This document shows, one piece after another, positions 23,684 through 31,499 of a stretch of 64,000 bases of DNA; position 1 is the first letter of the stretch; every line of letters begins with the position of its first letter. The stretch spans positions 2,046,001-2,110,000 of the forward strand of contig NZ_CP126260.1 in the NCBI RefSeq assembly GCF_003234365.2, read 5' to 3'. The notes under the pieces are model-generated. The model was not told the origin of the DNA. It saw only the letters and a program-made list of their open reading frames with translations, and searched no databases. Both the position numbers and the translations under genes were made by a program. This DNA comes from Curtobacterium sp. MCJR17_020. Its GTDB lineage: Bacteria > Actinomycetota > Actinomycetes > Actinomycetales > Microbacteriaceae.

Positions 23684-26077
23684 TCAGGCGCCGACGTAGG
23701 CCGCCAAGTGCTGGCCGGTCAGTGTCGAGCGGGCGGCGACGAGGTCGGCGGGCGTGCCCTCGAACACGATCCGTCCGCCGTCGTGCCCCGCGCCGGGCCC
23801 GAGGTCGATGATCCAGTCGGCGTGGGCCATGACGGCCTGGTGGTGCTCGATCACCACGACGGTCTTGCCCGAGTCCACCAAACGGTCGAGCAGCCCGAGC
23901 AATTGGGCGACGTCCGCCAGGTGCAGTCCGGTGGTCGGTTCGTCGAGCACGACGATGCCACCCGGCTCACCGAGGTGGGTCGCGAGCTTCAGCCGCTGCC
24001 GTTCCCCTCCGGAGAGCGTCGTGAGCGGCTGCCCGATGGTCAGGTACCCGAGACCGACGTCGGCCAGGCGCGCCAGGATCGTGTGCGCAGCCGGCAGCGC
24101 GGCGGGACCGTCGGCGAAGAACACCACGGCCTCGGCGACGGACATGCCGAGGACCTGGCTGATGTCCTTGCCGCCGAGCTGGTAGCCGAGCACCGACTGG
24201 TCGAACCGTTTGCCGTCGCACTCCACGCACGGGGTGGCGATGCCCGCCATCATCCCGAGGTCGGTGTAGACGACGCCGGCGCCGTTGCACGCGGGGCACG
24301 CGCCCTCGGAGTTCGCGCTGAACAACGCGGGCTTCACGCCGTTGGCCTTCGCGAACGCCTTGCGGATGGGTTCGAGCAGTCCGGTGTAGGTCGCCGGGTT
24401 GCTGCGTCGGGAGCCGCGGATCCCGCTCTGGTCGATGGCGACGACACCCTCGCGATGTGCGAGCGACCCGTGGATCAGCGTGCTCTTGCCGGACCCGGCG
24501 ACGCCCGTCACGACGGTGAGCACCCCGGTGGGGACGTCCACGTCGACGTCGTCCAGGTTGTGCGCCGATGCACCGCGGATCGCGATCGCCCCGTCAGACC
24601 GACGGACGGCGGTCTTCACCGAGACGCGGTCGTCGAGGTGCTGACCCGTGATGGTCCCGCTCCCCCGGAGCCCCTGCACCGGGCCCTGGTAGCAGAGCGT
24701 CCCGCCGCCGGAGCCGGCGCCCGGGCCGAGGTCGACGACGTGGTCGGCGATCGCGATGACCTCGGGCTTGTGCTCGACCACGAGCACGGTGTTCCCCTTG
24801 TCGCGCAGGCGAAGCAGCAGGCCGTTCATCCGCTCGATGTCGTGCGGGTGCAGACCGGTGCTCGGCTCGTCGAAGACGTACGTGACGTCGCTGAGGGACG
24901 ACCCGAGGTGCTTCACCATCTTGACCCGCTGTCCCTCTCCCCCGGACAGCGTGCCGGTCGGGCGGTCGAGCGAGAGGTAACCGAGACCGATCTCGACGAA
25001 CGACTCGAGCAGGTCGCGGAGGCCGTCGAGCAGCGGCGCGACGCCGGGGTCGTCGATGGCACGCAGCCACGGGACGACGTCGGTGATCTGCATCGAGCAG
25101 ACGTCGGCGATGCTCTTCCCGCTGATCCTCGACGAGCGGGCGATGTCGTTCAGCCGGGTGCCGCCGCACGCCGGGCACGTCGTGAAGGTGACCGCGCGGT
25201 CGACGAAGGCGCGGATGTGCGGCTGCATCGCCTCGCGGTCCTTCTGCAGCATCGAGCGGCGCACCCGGGGGACGAGCCCTTCGTACGTCATGTTGATGCC
25301 GGCGATCTTCTGCTTCGTGGGCTCGCGGTAGAGGAAGTCGGCGCGTTCCTGCTCGGTGAAGTCGCGGATCGGGGTGTCCTTGTCGAAGTACCCGGACTCC
25401 GCGTACATCCGGACGTTCCACCCGTCGGTGCCGTAGCCGGGGATCGTGATCGCCCCGTCGCCGAGCGCCTTCGAGTCGTCGAACAGCTGCGTCAGGTCGA
25501 TGTCGTTGACGAGCCCGCGCCCCTCGCAATCGGCGCACATGCCACCGAGCCGGGTGAACGAGACCTTCTCGGCCTTGGCGTCCTTGCCCTTCTGCACCGT
25601 GATCGCTCCCCCGGCGGTGACCGTCGCCAGGTTGAACGAGAACGCGTTCGGACCACCCACGTGCGGGTCGCCCAGACGGCTGAAGAGCACCCGCAGCATC
25701 GCGTTCGCATCGGTGGCGGTACCGACGGTCGACCGCGGGTCGGCTCCGATGCGTTCCTGGTCGACGACGATCGCGGTGGTCAGGCCGTCGAGCAGGTCGA
25801 CGTCGGGTCGTGCGAGCGACGGCATGAAGCCCTGCACGAAGGCGCTGTACGTCTCGTTGATCATCCGCTGCGACTCGGCGGCGACGGTGCCGAAGACGAG
25901 CGAGCTCTTGCCGGACCCGGACACACCGGTGAACACCGTGAGTCGACGCTTCGGCAGGTCGACGTCGATCCCCTGCAGGTTGTTGGCGCGGGCACCGCGC
26001 ACGCGGATGCGGTCGTGGCCGTCGGCGGCGTGCACGCTCCGGCTCGGTGCGGCGTCGTCACCGGAACTGGTGTGCAT
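23684..26077 (-). CDS. UvrA-like ABC ATPase (UvrA2/drug-resistance type)
   Basis: A 797-residue tandem ABC ATPase of the UvrA family, about 150 residues shorter than housekeeping UvrA. Walker A motifs are GVSGSGKSS (residues 51-59) and GVAGSGKST; both signatures LSGGEGQRV and LSGGERQRL and both Walker B regions (VFDEPSTGLH, VLDEPTTGLH) are intact. Zinc-type cysteines are at CADCEGRG, CPACGGTRL and CPACNGAG. The compact length suggests a reduced UvrB-binding region, as in UvrA2 and DrrC-like paralogues linked to DNA-binding drug tolerance; that role is inferred. The ATG at 26077 lacks a ribosome site; a GTG at 26113 is an alternative. Confidence 0.88.
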   Translation of the reverse strand: MHTSSGDDAAPSRSVHAADGHDRIRVRGARANNLQGIDVDLPKRRLTVFTGVSGSGKSSLVFGTVAAESQRMINETYSAFVQGFMPSLARPDVDLLDGLTTAIVVDQERIGADPRSTVGTATDANAMLRVLFSRLGDPHVGGPNAFSFNLATVTAGGAITVQKGKDAKAEKVSFTRLGGMCADCEGRGLVNDIDLTQLFDDSKALGDGAITIPGYGTDGWNVRMYAESGYFDKDTPIRDFTEQERADFLYREPTKQKIAGINMTYEGLVPRVRRSMLQKDREAMQPHIRAFVDRAVTFTTCPACGGTRLNDIARSSRISGKSIADVCSMQITDVVPWLRAIDDPGVAPLLDGLRDLLESFVEIGLGYLSLDRPTGTLSGGEGQRVKMVKHLGSSLSDVTYVFDEPSTGLHPHDIERMNGLLLRLRDKGNTVLVVEHKPEVIAIADHVVDLGPGAGSGGGTLCYQGPVQGLRGSGTITGQHLDDRVSVKTAVRRSDGAIAIRGASAHNLDDVDVDVPTGVLTVVTGVAGSGKSTLIHGSLAHREGVVAIDQSGIRGSRRSNPATYTGLLEPIRKAFAKANGVKPALFSANSEGACPACNGAGVVYTDLGMMAGIATPCVECDGKRFDQSVLGYQLGGKDISQVLGMSVAEAVVFFADGPAALPAAHTILARLADVGLGYLTIGQPLTTLSGGERQRLKLATHLGEPGGIVVLDEPTTGLHLADVAQLLGLLDRLVDSGKTVVVIEHHQAVMAHADWIIDLGPGAGHDGGRIVFEGTPADLVAARSTLTGQHLAAYVGA

Positions 26078-26152
26078 GTCGATCAGCGTACCGGCGGGTA
26101 CCGACACCGACAAGGCAACCCCGCACCGTGCGTTGGACGCACCCGATCACCG

Positions 26153-26192
26153 GACGGGAGGCACGGGTCGGGTCCGCACCGCGCCTCCCGTC
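26153..26192. terminator. GACGGGAGGC-type hairpin after the NUDIX gene
   Basis: Arms GACGGGAGGC (26153-26162) and GCCTCCCGTC (26183-26192), followed inward by a second CGG/CCG pairing. It lies downstream of the NUDIX gene and before the UvrA-like gene on the minus strand. Confidence 0.7.
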
Positions 26193-26247
26193 AGCACCGT
26201 GCGCACCTTCTCACCCCTGCGCGCTTCCACGTGCCGGGCCGGAGCGG

Positions 26248-26703
26248 TCAGGCCGCGGCGAACCGGCGGACCAGGTCCGGCAGCTCCGCCGGTTCGTACG
26301 GTTCGTCGGTGGCGTCGAGCTCGTCGGCGGTCCACCACCGCGACGCGAGGATGTCGACCCGCTCGTCGTCGGTCCACTCGGCGTCCGACAGCTCGAAGCC
26401 CGGTGTGCGCACGACGTAGAACTCGCTGTGGCCGCGGTCGTGGTCGGCGAGGTCCCACTCGACGGTGAAGTCCCAGGACCAGACCGGCTCGCCCGGGTCG
26501 TCGATGACGATGCCGGTCTCCTCGCGCAGCTCGCGGATCGCCGCGTCGCGGTGGTCCTCACCGGGGTCGACCCCGCCACCCGGCGTGATCCACCGGTGGG
26601 CGCCGTCCGACGACGGGGAGTTCGTGTCCATCAGGAACACGCGACCCTCGGGGTCGAGCAGGATGATGCGGGAGGTTCGGCGCAGGCCGGGCGTGGCAGT
26701 CAC
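26248..26703 (-). CDS. NUDIX hydrolase
   Basis: A 151-residue pyrophosphohydrolase of the NUDIX superfamily. The full box GGGVDPGEDHRDAAIRELREETG is spread over about residues 43-66, with the catalytic Glu pair and Arg conserved. Substrates in this family include nucleoside diphosphates linked to other moieties; the specific one cannot be read from sequence. The ATG at 26703 directly follows the SDR gene end (10-base gap), and both genes are on the minus strand. Confidence 0.9.
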   Translation of the reverse strand: MTATPGLRRTSRIILLDPEGRVFLMDTNSPSSDGAHRWITPGGGVDPGEDHRDAAIRELREETGIVIDDPGEPVWSWDFTVEWDLADHDRGHSEFYVVRTPGFELSDAEWTDDERVDILASRWWTADELDATDEPYEPAELPDLVRRFAAA

Positions 26704-26713
26704 CCGCCCGACG

Positions 26714-27475
26714 CTAGCCGACGAAGCCGCTGACGTCGCCGACGAGCTTGGTGTGGTCGGCGGGGATCGGCTCGATCGCGGCGAGGGCGATCTCGGCGGC
26801 GAACTCCGACACGCTGTAGAGCTTGCCGACCTCTTGCCGGCGGCCCTCGATCGCGCCGGGGTTCAGGCGGTTCAGCAGGGTCGCGGTGATCGTGCCCTCG
26901 ATCATGTCGCCGGAGACGACGACGAACTCGATGCCCGCGGCCTCGAGCTGCGGGATGAGCTCACGGAGGGCGAGCTCGCCGGCGCGCTTGCTCTTGGCGA
27001 CCGGGACGTACTCGTCCATCGTCTCGGCGGTCTCGACGAAGTGGGCCTGGTGGCTCGTCACGAACACGACGCGCGACCCGGCGGGCATGTGCGGCACGGC
27101 GGTCTGGAGCATGTCGACCTGCGCGTCGCGGTTCAGGCGGAGTGCGTAGTCCTCGCCGAGGCCGGACTCCATGCCGCCCGAGGCGTTCAGGACGAGCAGG
27201 TCGATGCCGCCCCACTCCTGCACGACGGTGTCGACGAGGGCCTGCACCGATTCGTGGTCGGTCAGGTCGGCGCCGATCGCCAGGGCGGAGCCGCCGGCGG
27301 CGACGACCTTCTCGGCGATCTGCTCGGCGCGCTTGGCCTTGTTGCGGTAGTTCACGACGACCTTGGCGCCGGCCTCGGCCAGGTACCCGACGGTGTCGGC
27401 GCCGATGCCGCGCGACGAGCCGGTGACGACGGCGCGCGTGTCGGTGAGGGATCCGGGGGCGAGGGGGTTGCTCAC
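26714..27475 (-). CDS. SDR-family protein with displaced catalytic tyrosine
   Basis: A 253-residue Rossmann-fold protein of the short-chain dehydrogenase family. The cofactor motif TGSSRGIG and the NADP-type VNYRNKAKRAEQIA are clear, as is LVLNASGGME. In the active site the usual Tyr-x-x-x-Lys appears as VAKSK, with a tyrosine three residues earlier (EYVPVAKSKRAGE), so the classical tyrosine is missing or shifted. Activity cannot be assumed. The GTG start at 27475 has CTGGAG upstream; the frame stays open far beyond it. Confidence 0.85.
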   Translation of the reverse strand: MSNPLAPGSLTDTRAVVTGSSRGIGADTVGYLAEAGAKVVVNYRNKAKRAEQIAEKVVAAGGSALAIGADLTDHESVQALVDTVVQEWGGIDLLVLNASGGMESGLGEDYALRLNRDAQVDMLQTAVPHMPAGSRVVFVTSHQAHFVETAETMDEYVPVAKSKRAGELALRELIPQLEAAGIEFVVVSGDMIEGTITATLLNRLNPGAIEGRRQEVGKLYSVSEFAAEIALAAIEPIPADHTKLVGDVSGFVG

Positions 27476-27629
27476 AGTCGTGTTCTCCAGGTCGTGTTCC
27501 GGCCGGTCGGCCGCACCGAGCCTACCAATCGCCTGCACGGCCGACCGACCCTCCTGATATGTTGAACGGAGTTGTACCGGCCGTCGCGACGCTGCGAGCC
27601 ACGGCGCGCGACCGAGGGAGGGAGATCGC

Positions 27630-28103
27630 GTGAACGGAATCGATTGGATCCAGACCATCGTCTGGATCGGACTCGTGTTGCTGCTGGGAGTGGTCGAGAT
27701 CTTCACCCTCGACTTCATCTTCATCATGCTCGCGGCCGGAGCCGCCGGTGGGTTGATCGCCGCGCTGCTCGGCGCCCCGTGGTGGCTGTCGGCCATCATC
27801 TCCGCCGTGCTCGCGCTCGTGCTGCTGTCGCTCGTGCGACCGCGCCTGCTGCTCATGCTCGGTCGAGGCGCCGACCCGCACCGCACGAACATCGAGGGGC
27901 TCATCGGGCTCCCGGGCACCGTCGCCGTCGCGTTCACATCATCTGCTCCCGGCCAGGTCCGCCTGGCCAACGGCGAGACCTGGAGCGCACGGTTCGCCGT
28001 GGGCGCCATCGACCGCACACCGCCACTCGGCACCCCCGTGGTCGTCGAGTCGATCGAGGGGTCGACCGCGGTCGTGCGCCTCGCAGAAAGGGCCACCTCG
28101 TGA
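27630..28103 (+). CDS. NfeD-like membrane protein
   Basis: A 157-residue protein with two or three N-terminal membrane helices (about residues 8-80) and a C-terminal OB-fold-type domain (GLPGTVAVAF...GQVRLANGETWSARF). NfeD proteins pair with SPFH scaffold proteins, and the next gene is one, overlapping by four bases (GTGA). The GTG start at 27630 follows GGGAGGGAG. A role in membrane protein quality control or microdomains is known for the family and inferred here. Confidence 0.9.
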   Translation: MNGIDWIQTIVWIGLVLLLGVVEIFTLDFIFIMLAAGAAGGLIAALLGAPWWLSAIISAVLALVLLSLVRPRLLLMLGRGADPHRTNIEGLIGLPGTVAVAFTSSAPGQVRLANGETWSARFAVGAIDRTPPLGTPVVVESIEGSTAVVRLAERATS

Positions 28104-29326
28104 CCATCTCACCCGGGACGATCGCACTGCTCGTCCTGATCCTCGTCGTCGTCATCTTCGTGATCGTCGTCCTGGCCAAGGCGATCCGCATCGTCCCGCA
28201 GGCCACCGCGGGCATCGTGGAACGCCTCGGCAAGTACCACAAGACGCTCTCGCCGGGCCTGAACCTGCTCGTGCCGTTCATCGACCGCCTGCGGCCCCTG
28301 CTCGACATGCGCGAGCAGGTCGTGTCGTTCCCGCCGCAGCCGGTGATCACCGAGGACAACCTCGTGGTCTCCATCGACACCGTCGTGTACTTCCAGGTCA
28401 CCGACGCCCGCGCGGCGACCTACGAGATCGCGAACTACCTCGGCGCCGTCGAGCAGCTCACCACCACCACGCTCCGCAACGTCGTCGGTGGCCTCAACCT
28501 CGAAGAGGCCCTGACCAGCCGCGACAACATCAACGGTCAGCTCCGCGTCGTGCTCGACGAAGCGACCGGCAAGTGGGGCATCCGCGTCGGCCGTGTCGAG
28601 CTCAAGGCGATCGAGCCGCCCGTGTCCATCCAGGACGCCATGGAGCAGCAGCTGCGTGCCGAGCGGAGCCGTCGTGCCGCGATCCTGCAGGCCGAGGGCA
28701 CCAAGCAGTCCCAGATCCTCGAGGCCGAGGGACAGCGGCAGGCTGCCATCCTCGCGGCCGAGGGTGACGCCAAGGCCCAGGTGCTCCGCGCCGAGGGTGA
28801 AGCCTCTGCCATCGCCACGGTCTTCGAGGCCATCCACACCGGTGACCCGGACGACAAGCTGCTCTCCTACCAGTACCTGCAGATGCTCCCGAAGATCGCC
28901 GAGGGCACCGCGAACAAGCTCTGGATGATCCCGAGCGAGTTCACCGAGGCACTGTCCGGCATCGCGAAGGGCTTCTCCGGCGGACGGAGCGGCAGCGGCC
29001 CGGTCGCCGGCGCCGGTACGGGCGGGGACTTCCTCTCCCGCATCTCCAAGCTCGCGAACGAGAGCCTGGCGAACACCGCCGCTGCCGGGTCGGCCGACAC
29101 GACCATGCCGCGTGCGGACGCCACCGCCGCGGACATCGTCCCCGAGTCCGACCTCGACGCACGACTGGCCGAGTCGAACCGGAGCGTCGACGCGCACCTC
29201 GCAGCCGCCGACGACGCGACCGCCGAGAAGGTCGACGACGCACCGGCCCCGCGGGCCGACGCCGCGCAGCACCCGAACGACGAAGCGTCGGGGCACCGCA
29301 CCAGCGACGGCTCCGGCCGACGCTGA
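28100..29326 (+). CDS. SPFH/band 7 domain membrane scaffold protein
   Basis: A 408-residue stomatin/prohibitin-type protein. An N-terminal membrane helix (about residues 8-27) is followed by the SPFH domain (VERLGKYHKTLSPGLNLLVPFIDRL onward, to about 180), then a charged coiled coil with repeated EAEGQRQAAILAAEGDAKAQ-type segments, and an Ala/Asp-rich acidic tail from about 310. The GTG at 28100 overlaps the NfeD stop and has AAAGGG upstream. The pair forms a clear operon ended by the hairpin at 29338. Confidence 0.93.
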   Translation: MTISPGTIALLVLILVVVIFVIVVLAKAIRIVPQATAGIVERLGKYHKTLSPGLNLLVPFIDRLRPLLDMREQVVSFPPQPVITEDNLVVSIDTVVYFQVTDARAATYEIANYLGAVEQLTTTTLRNVVGGLNLEEALTSRDNINGQLRVVLDEATGKWGIRVGRVELKAIEPPVSIQDAMEQQLRAERSRRAAILQAEGTKQSQILEAEGQRQAAILAAEGDAKAQVLRAEGEASAIATVFEAIHTGDPDDKLLSYQYLQMLPKIAEGTANKLWMIPSEFTEALSGIAKGFSGGRSGSGPVAGAGTGGDFLSRISKLANESLANTAAAGSADTTMPRADATAADIVPESDLDARLAESNRSVDAHLAAADDATAEKVDDAPAPRADAAQHPNDEASGHRTSDGSGRR

Positions 29327-29337
29327 CCCGCACCACC

Positions 29338-29387
29338 ACGAACGACGATGCCCGCCCCGGGGAACCGGGGCGGGCATCGTCGTTCGT
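29338..29387. terminator. Perfect 23-bp hairpin between the SPFH gene and rbpA
   Basis: Perfect 23-base arms (29338-29360 and 29365-29387) around GGAA; outside them CACCACCAC and GTGGTGGTG can add further pairing. It serves the convergent ends of the SPFH gene and rbpA. Confidence 0.87.
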
Positions 29388-29399
29388 CAGGTGGTGGTG

Positions 29400-29750
29400 T
29401 CAGGCACCGCGTCGTGCACGGAGGACCTGCAGGCGCTCTTCGAGGAGCTCCTCGAGTTCCTCGCGCGAGCGACGCTCGAGCAGCATGTCCCAGTGGGTGC
29501 GGGGCGCCTTGACGTCCTCTGCTGCGACCTCGACGGGGATGCCGTCGTCACCGAGCAGGCGTCCTTCGCGACCGGAGCGTGGCTCCGACCAGGTCTGGGG
29601 CACGTCTGCGTCAGCGGAGAAGACGATGTCGAAGGTCTCCCCCGAATCGGTCTGGTAGACCGCGCGCTTGCGGTCCGAGAGCTCGACGCCCTCTTCGCTC
29701 TGGAGGCTCTGACTCCCGAGCCGCATGCCGCGGAGACTCCGATCAGCCAT
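29400..29750 (-). CDS. rbpA: RNA polymerase-binding protein RbpA
   Basis: A 116-residue actinobacterial transcription factor that binds the principal sigma factor and RNA polymerase and stabilises open complexes. Recognisable segments are the N-terminal ADRSLRGMRLGSQSLQSEEG, the core YQTDSGETFDIVFSADADVPQTW, and the sigma-interacting C-terminus THWDMLLERRSREELEELL. The frame is open to 29864, but the ATG at 29750 has AGAGGAG eight bases upstream and gives the conserved start. A SigR-type promoter lies just upstream. Confidence 0.95.
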   Translation of the reverse strand: MADRSLRGMRLGSQSLQSEEGVELSDRKRAVYQTDSGETFDIVFSADADVPQTWSEPRSGREGRLLGDDGIPVEVAAEDVKAPRTHWDMLLERRSREELEELLEERLQVLRARRGA

Positions 29751-29782
29751 GTGTGTGCTCCTCTCGCTCGTCTGCCCTCCAC

Positions 29783-29809
29783 AACACTGTCCCACGCGCC
29801 GTCGTTCCC
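29783..29809 (-). promoter_or_regulatory. SigR/SigH-type promoter of rbpA
   Basis: On the minus strand GGGAAC (29809-29804) and GTT (29785-29783) are separated by exactly 18 bases, matching the disulfide-stress sigma factor consensus GGGAAY-N18-GTT. The -10 end lies 32 bases before the rbpA start codon. In Streptomyces rbpA is a known SigR target. Confidence 0.72.
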
Positions 29810-29895
29810 GACTGGGCGCATTCACAGTCCGTTCCCAGTGCGTGGCCCCGATGCACAGGATCACGGCCTCGGACGCACAGGGACGCGGCGGCGGA

Positions 29896-31488
29896 TCAGG
29901 AGCGCGTACGGCGTCCCCACGGCGCGCAGGCGAGCAGCACGAGGAGCCCGCCGAGCGACAGGAACACGGCGATCGACCCCGAAGCGAGCGACGCCGGGGT
30001 CGTCGAGGTGCCGAGCGGCACGTCGGTCACCATCGAGGTCGCGGTGTACTCGGGGACCCGGTCGATGGTGCGTCCGGACGGGTCGATGACCTGCGAGGCG
30101 CCGACGGTCGAGATGTTGACGAGGGACCGACCGGTCTCGATCGCCCGCATCCGTGCGATCTCGAGCTGCTGCAGGTTCTCGTCGGTGCCGGAGAAGTCCG
30201 CGTTGTTCGTCTGCGCGAGGATCACCTGCGCTCCTCCGCGCACCATGTCGCGGGACAGCCCGTCGTCGACGATGTCGAAGCAGATCGCGATGCCCGCCTT
30301 GATCCCCGCCACCGGCAGGACGTTCGGCTTCGTGCCCGGCGTGTAGTCGCGCTGCAGCAGGCCGATCAGGGACGGCGCGAGCTTCGAGAAGAACCACCGG
30401 TCCGGCACGTACTCGCCGAACGGCACCGGGCGCTTCTTGTCGTAGGACGACTGCCACCCGTCAGCGGTCCACACGAACGAGGTGTTGTGCAGCACCCCGG
30501 ACGGGGTCTGCGTGATGGCGCCGGCGACCAGCGGCGCCCCGACCGAGTCGACGACGGCGTCGAGCGACGACGCGATCACGGGCTGCTGGCGCGGGTCGAA
30601 CTCGGCGGAGGCCTCGGGCCAGACGACGAGGTCGACGCCCTTCGCCTCGACGTCGGTCGCCGCGACCTGTGCCGCCAGGACCTCGCCCGGCGCAGCACCG
30701 TCGAAGTACCCGGCCGGACCGTTGCCCTGCACCGACTCGATCCGGACGGTGCCGGAGGTCGCGGTCGGCCAGGCCGGCACCGCCAGCACGGCGGCGACGA
30801 GCAGACCGGCGGTCGCGACCCGGACCGGCAGCCGCAGGGTCGCTCCCGGCGCCCGCGGGGACACGAGGGCGAGCGACACGACGACCGCGACGCAGTAGAC
30901 GACGACGAACGTCACCCCGAGGACGCCGACGTACGCGGCGAGGTGGGTGAACGGCCCCTGCGACTGCGACAGGCCGACGCGCCCCCAGGCGAAACCGCCG
31001 TACGGCCAGCTCCCGGAGAACCACTCGCGTCCGGTCCACAGTGCGGCGACCACGGCCGGGAGGCCCCACACACGTCCGGCGGTCGAGGGCACCACGCGCG
31101 CGACCCAGCGGTACGCGAGGGCGATCGCGACGCTGCCGAGGGCGAAGAACGCGGCCTCCAACAACGCCAGTGCGAACCACGGGACGGGCCCCAGGTAGCG
31201 GCCGGCCCACGAGATGGCCGGGATCCAGAACGCGGCACCGGCCACGTAGCCCAGCCACGCGGCCCTGCGGGCACGCTGGCCCATCGCGGCGAGCAGCATG
31301 CACGCGAGCGCCGGGAAGGCCAGGAACCACCAGCCGGGCGACGGGAACGCGAGCGCGAAGAGCACCCCGCCGATGACGGCCAGGGGCAGCGCGGTGCCCA
31401 GCGGGAGCGCCGCGAACGGGCCGTCCGCGACCGCACCGCGGCCCACGCGCGCGGACACCCCACGCACACCGGTCTCCGGAACCCGCAC
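29896..31488 (-). CDS. lnt: Apolipoprotein N-acyltransferase Lnt
   Basis: Transfers an acyl chain to the N-terminal cysteine of lipoproteins at the membrane. The 530-residue protein has about seven N-terminal membrane helices, a nitrilase-like domain, and a last helix (about residues 500-522). Active-site elements are the Glu in VVWPEASAEF, the Lys in SYDKKRPVPFGEY and the Cys in GIAICFDIV. The GTG at 31488 has AGGAGG four bases upstream. It follows helY by 11 bases. Confidence 0.93.
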   Translation of the reverse strand: MRVPETGVRGVSARVGRGAVADGPFAALPLGTALPLAVIGGVLFALAFPSPGWWFLAFPALACMLLAAMGQRARRAAWLGYVAGAAFWIPAISWAGRYLGPVPWFALALLEAAFFALGSVAIALAYRWVARVVPSTAGRVWGLPAVVAALWTGREWFSGSWPYGGFAWGRVGLSQSQGPFTHLAAYVGVLGVTFVVVYCVAVVVSLALVSPRAPGATLRLPVRVATAGLLVAAVLAVPAWPTATSGTVRIESVQGNGPAGYFDGAAPGEVLAAQVAATDVEAKGVDLVVWPEASAEFDPRQQPVIASSLDAVVDSVGAPLVAGAITQTPSGVLHNTSFVWTADGWQSSYDKKRPVPFGEYVPDRWFFSKLAPSLIGLLQRDYTPGTKPNVLPVAGIKAGIAICFDIVDDGLSRDMVRGGAQVILAQTNNADFSGTDENLQQLEIARMRAIETGRSLVNISTVGASQVIDPSGRTIDRVPEYTATSMVTDVPLGTSTTPASLASGSIAVFLSLGGLLVLLACAPWGRRTRS

Positions 31489-31499
31489 CGTGCCTCCTG

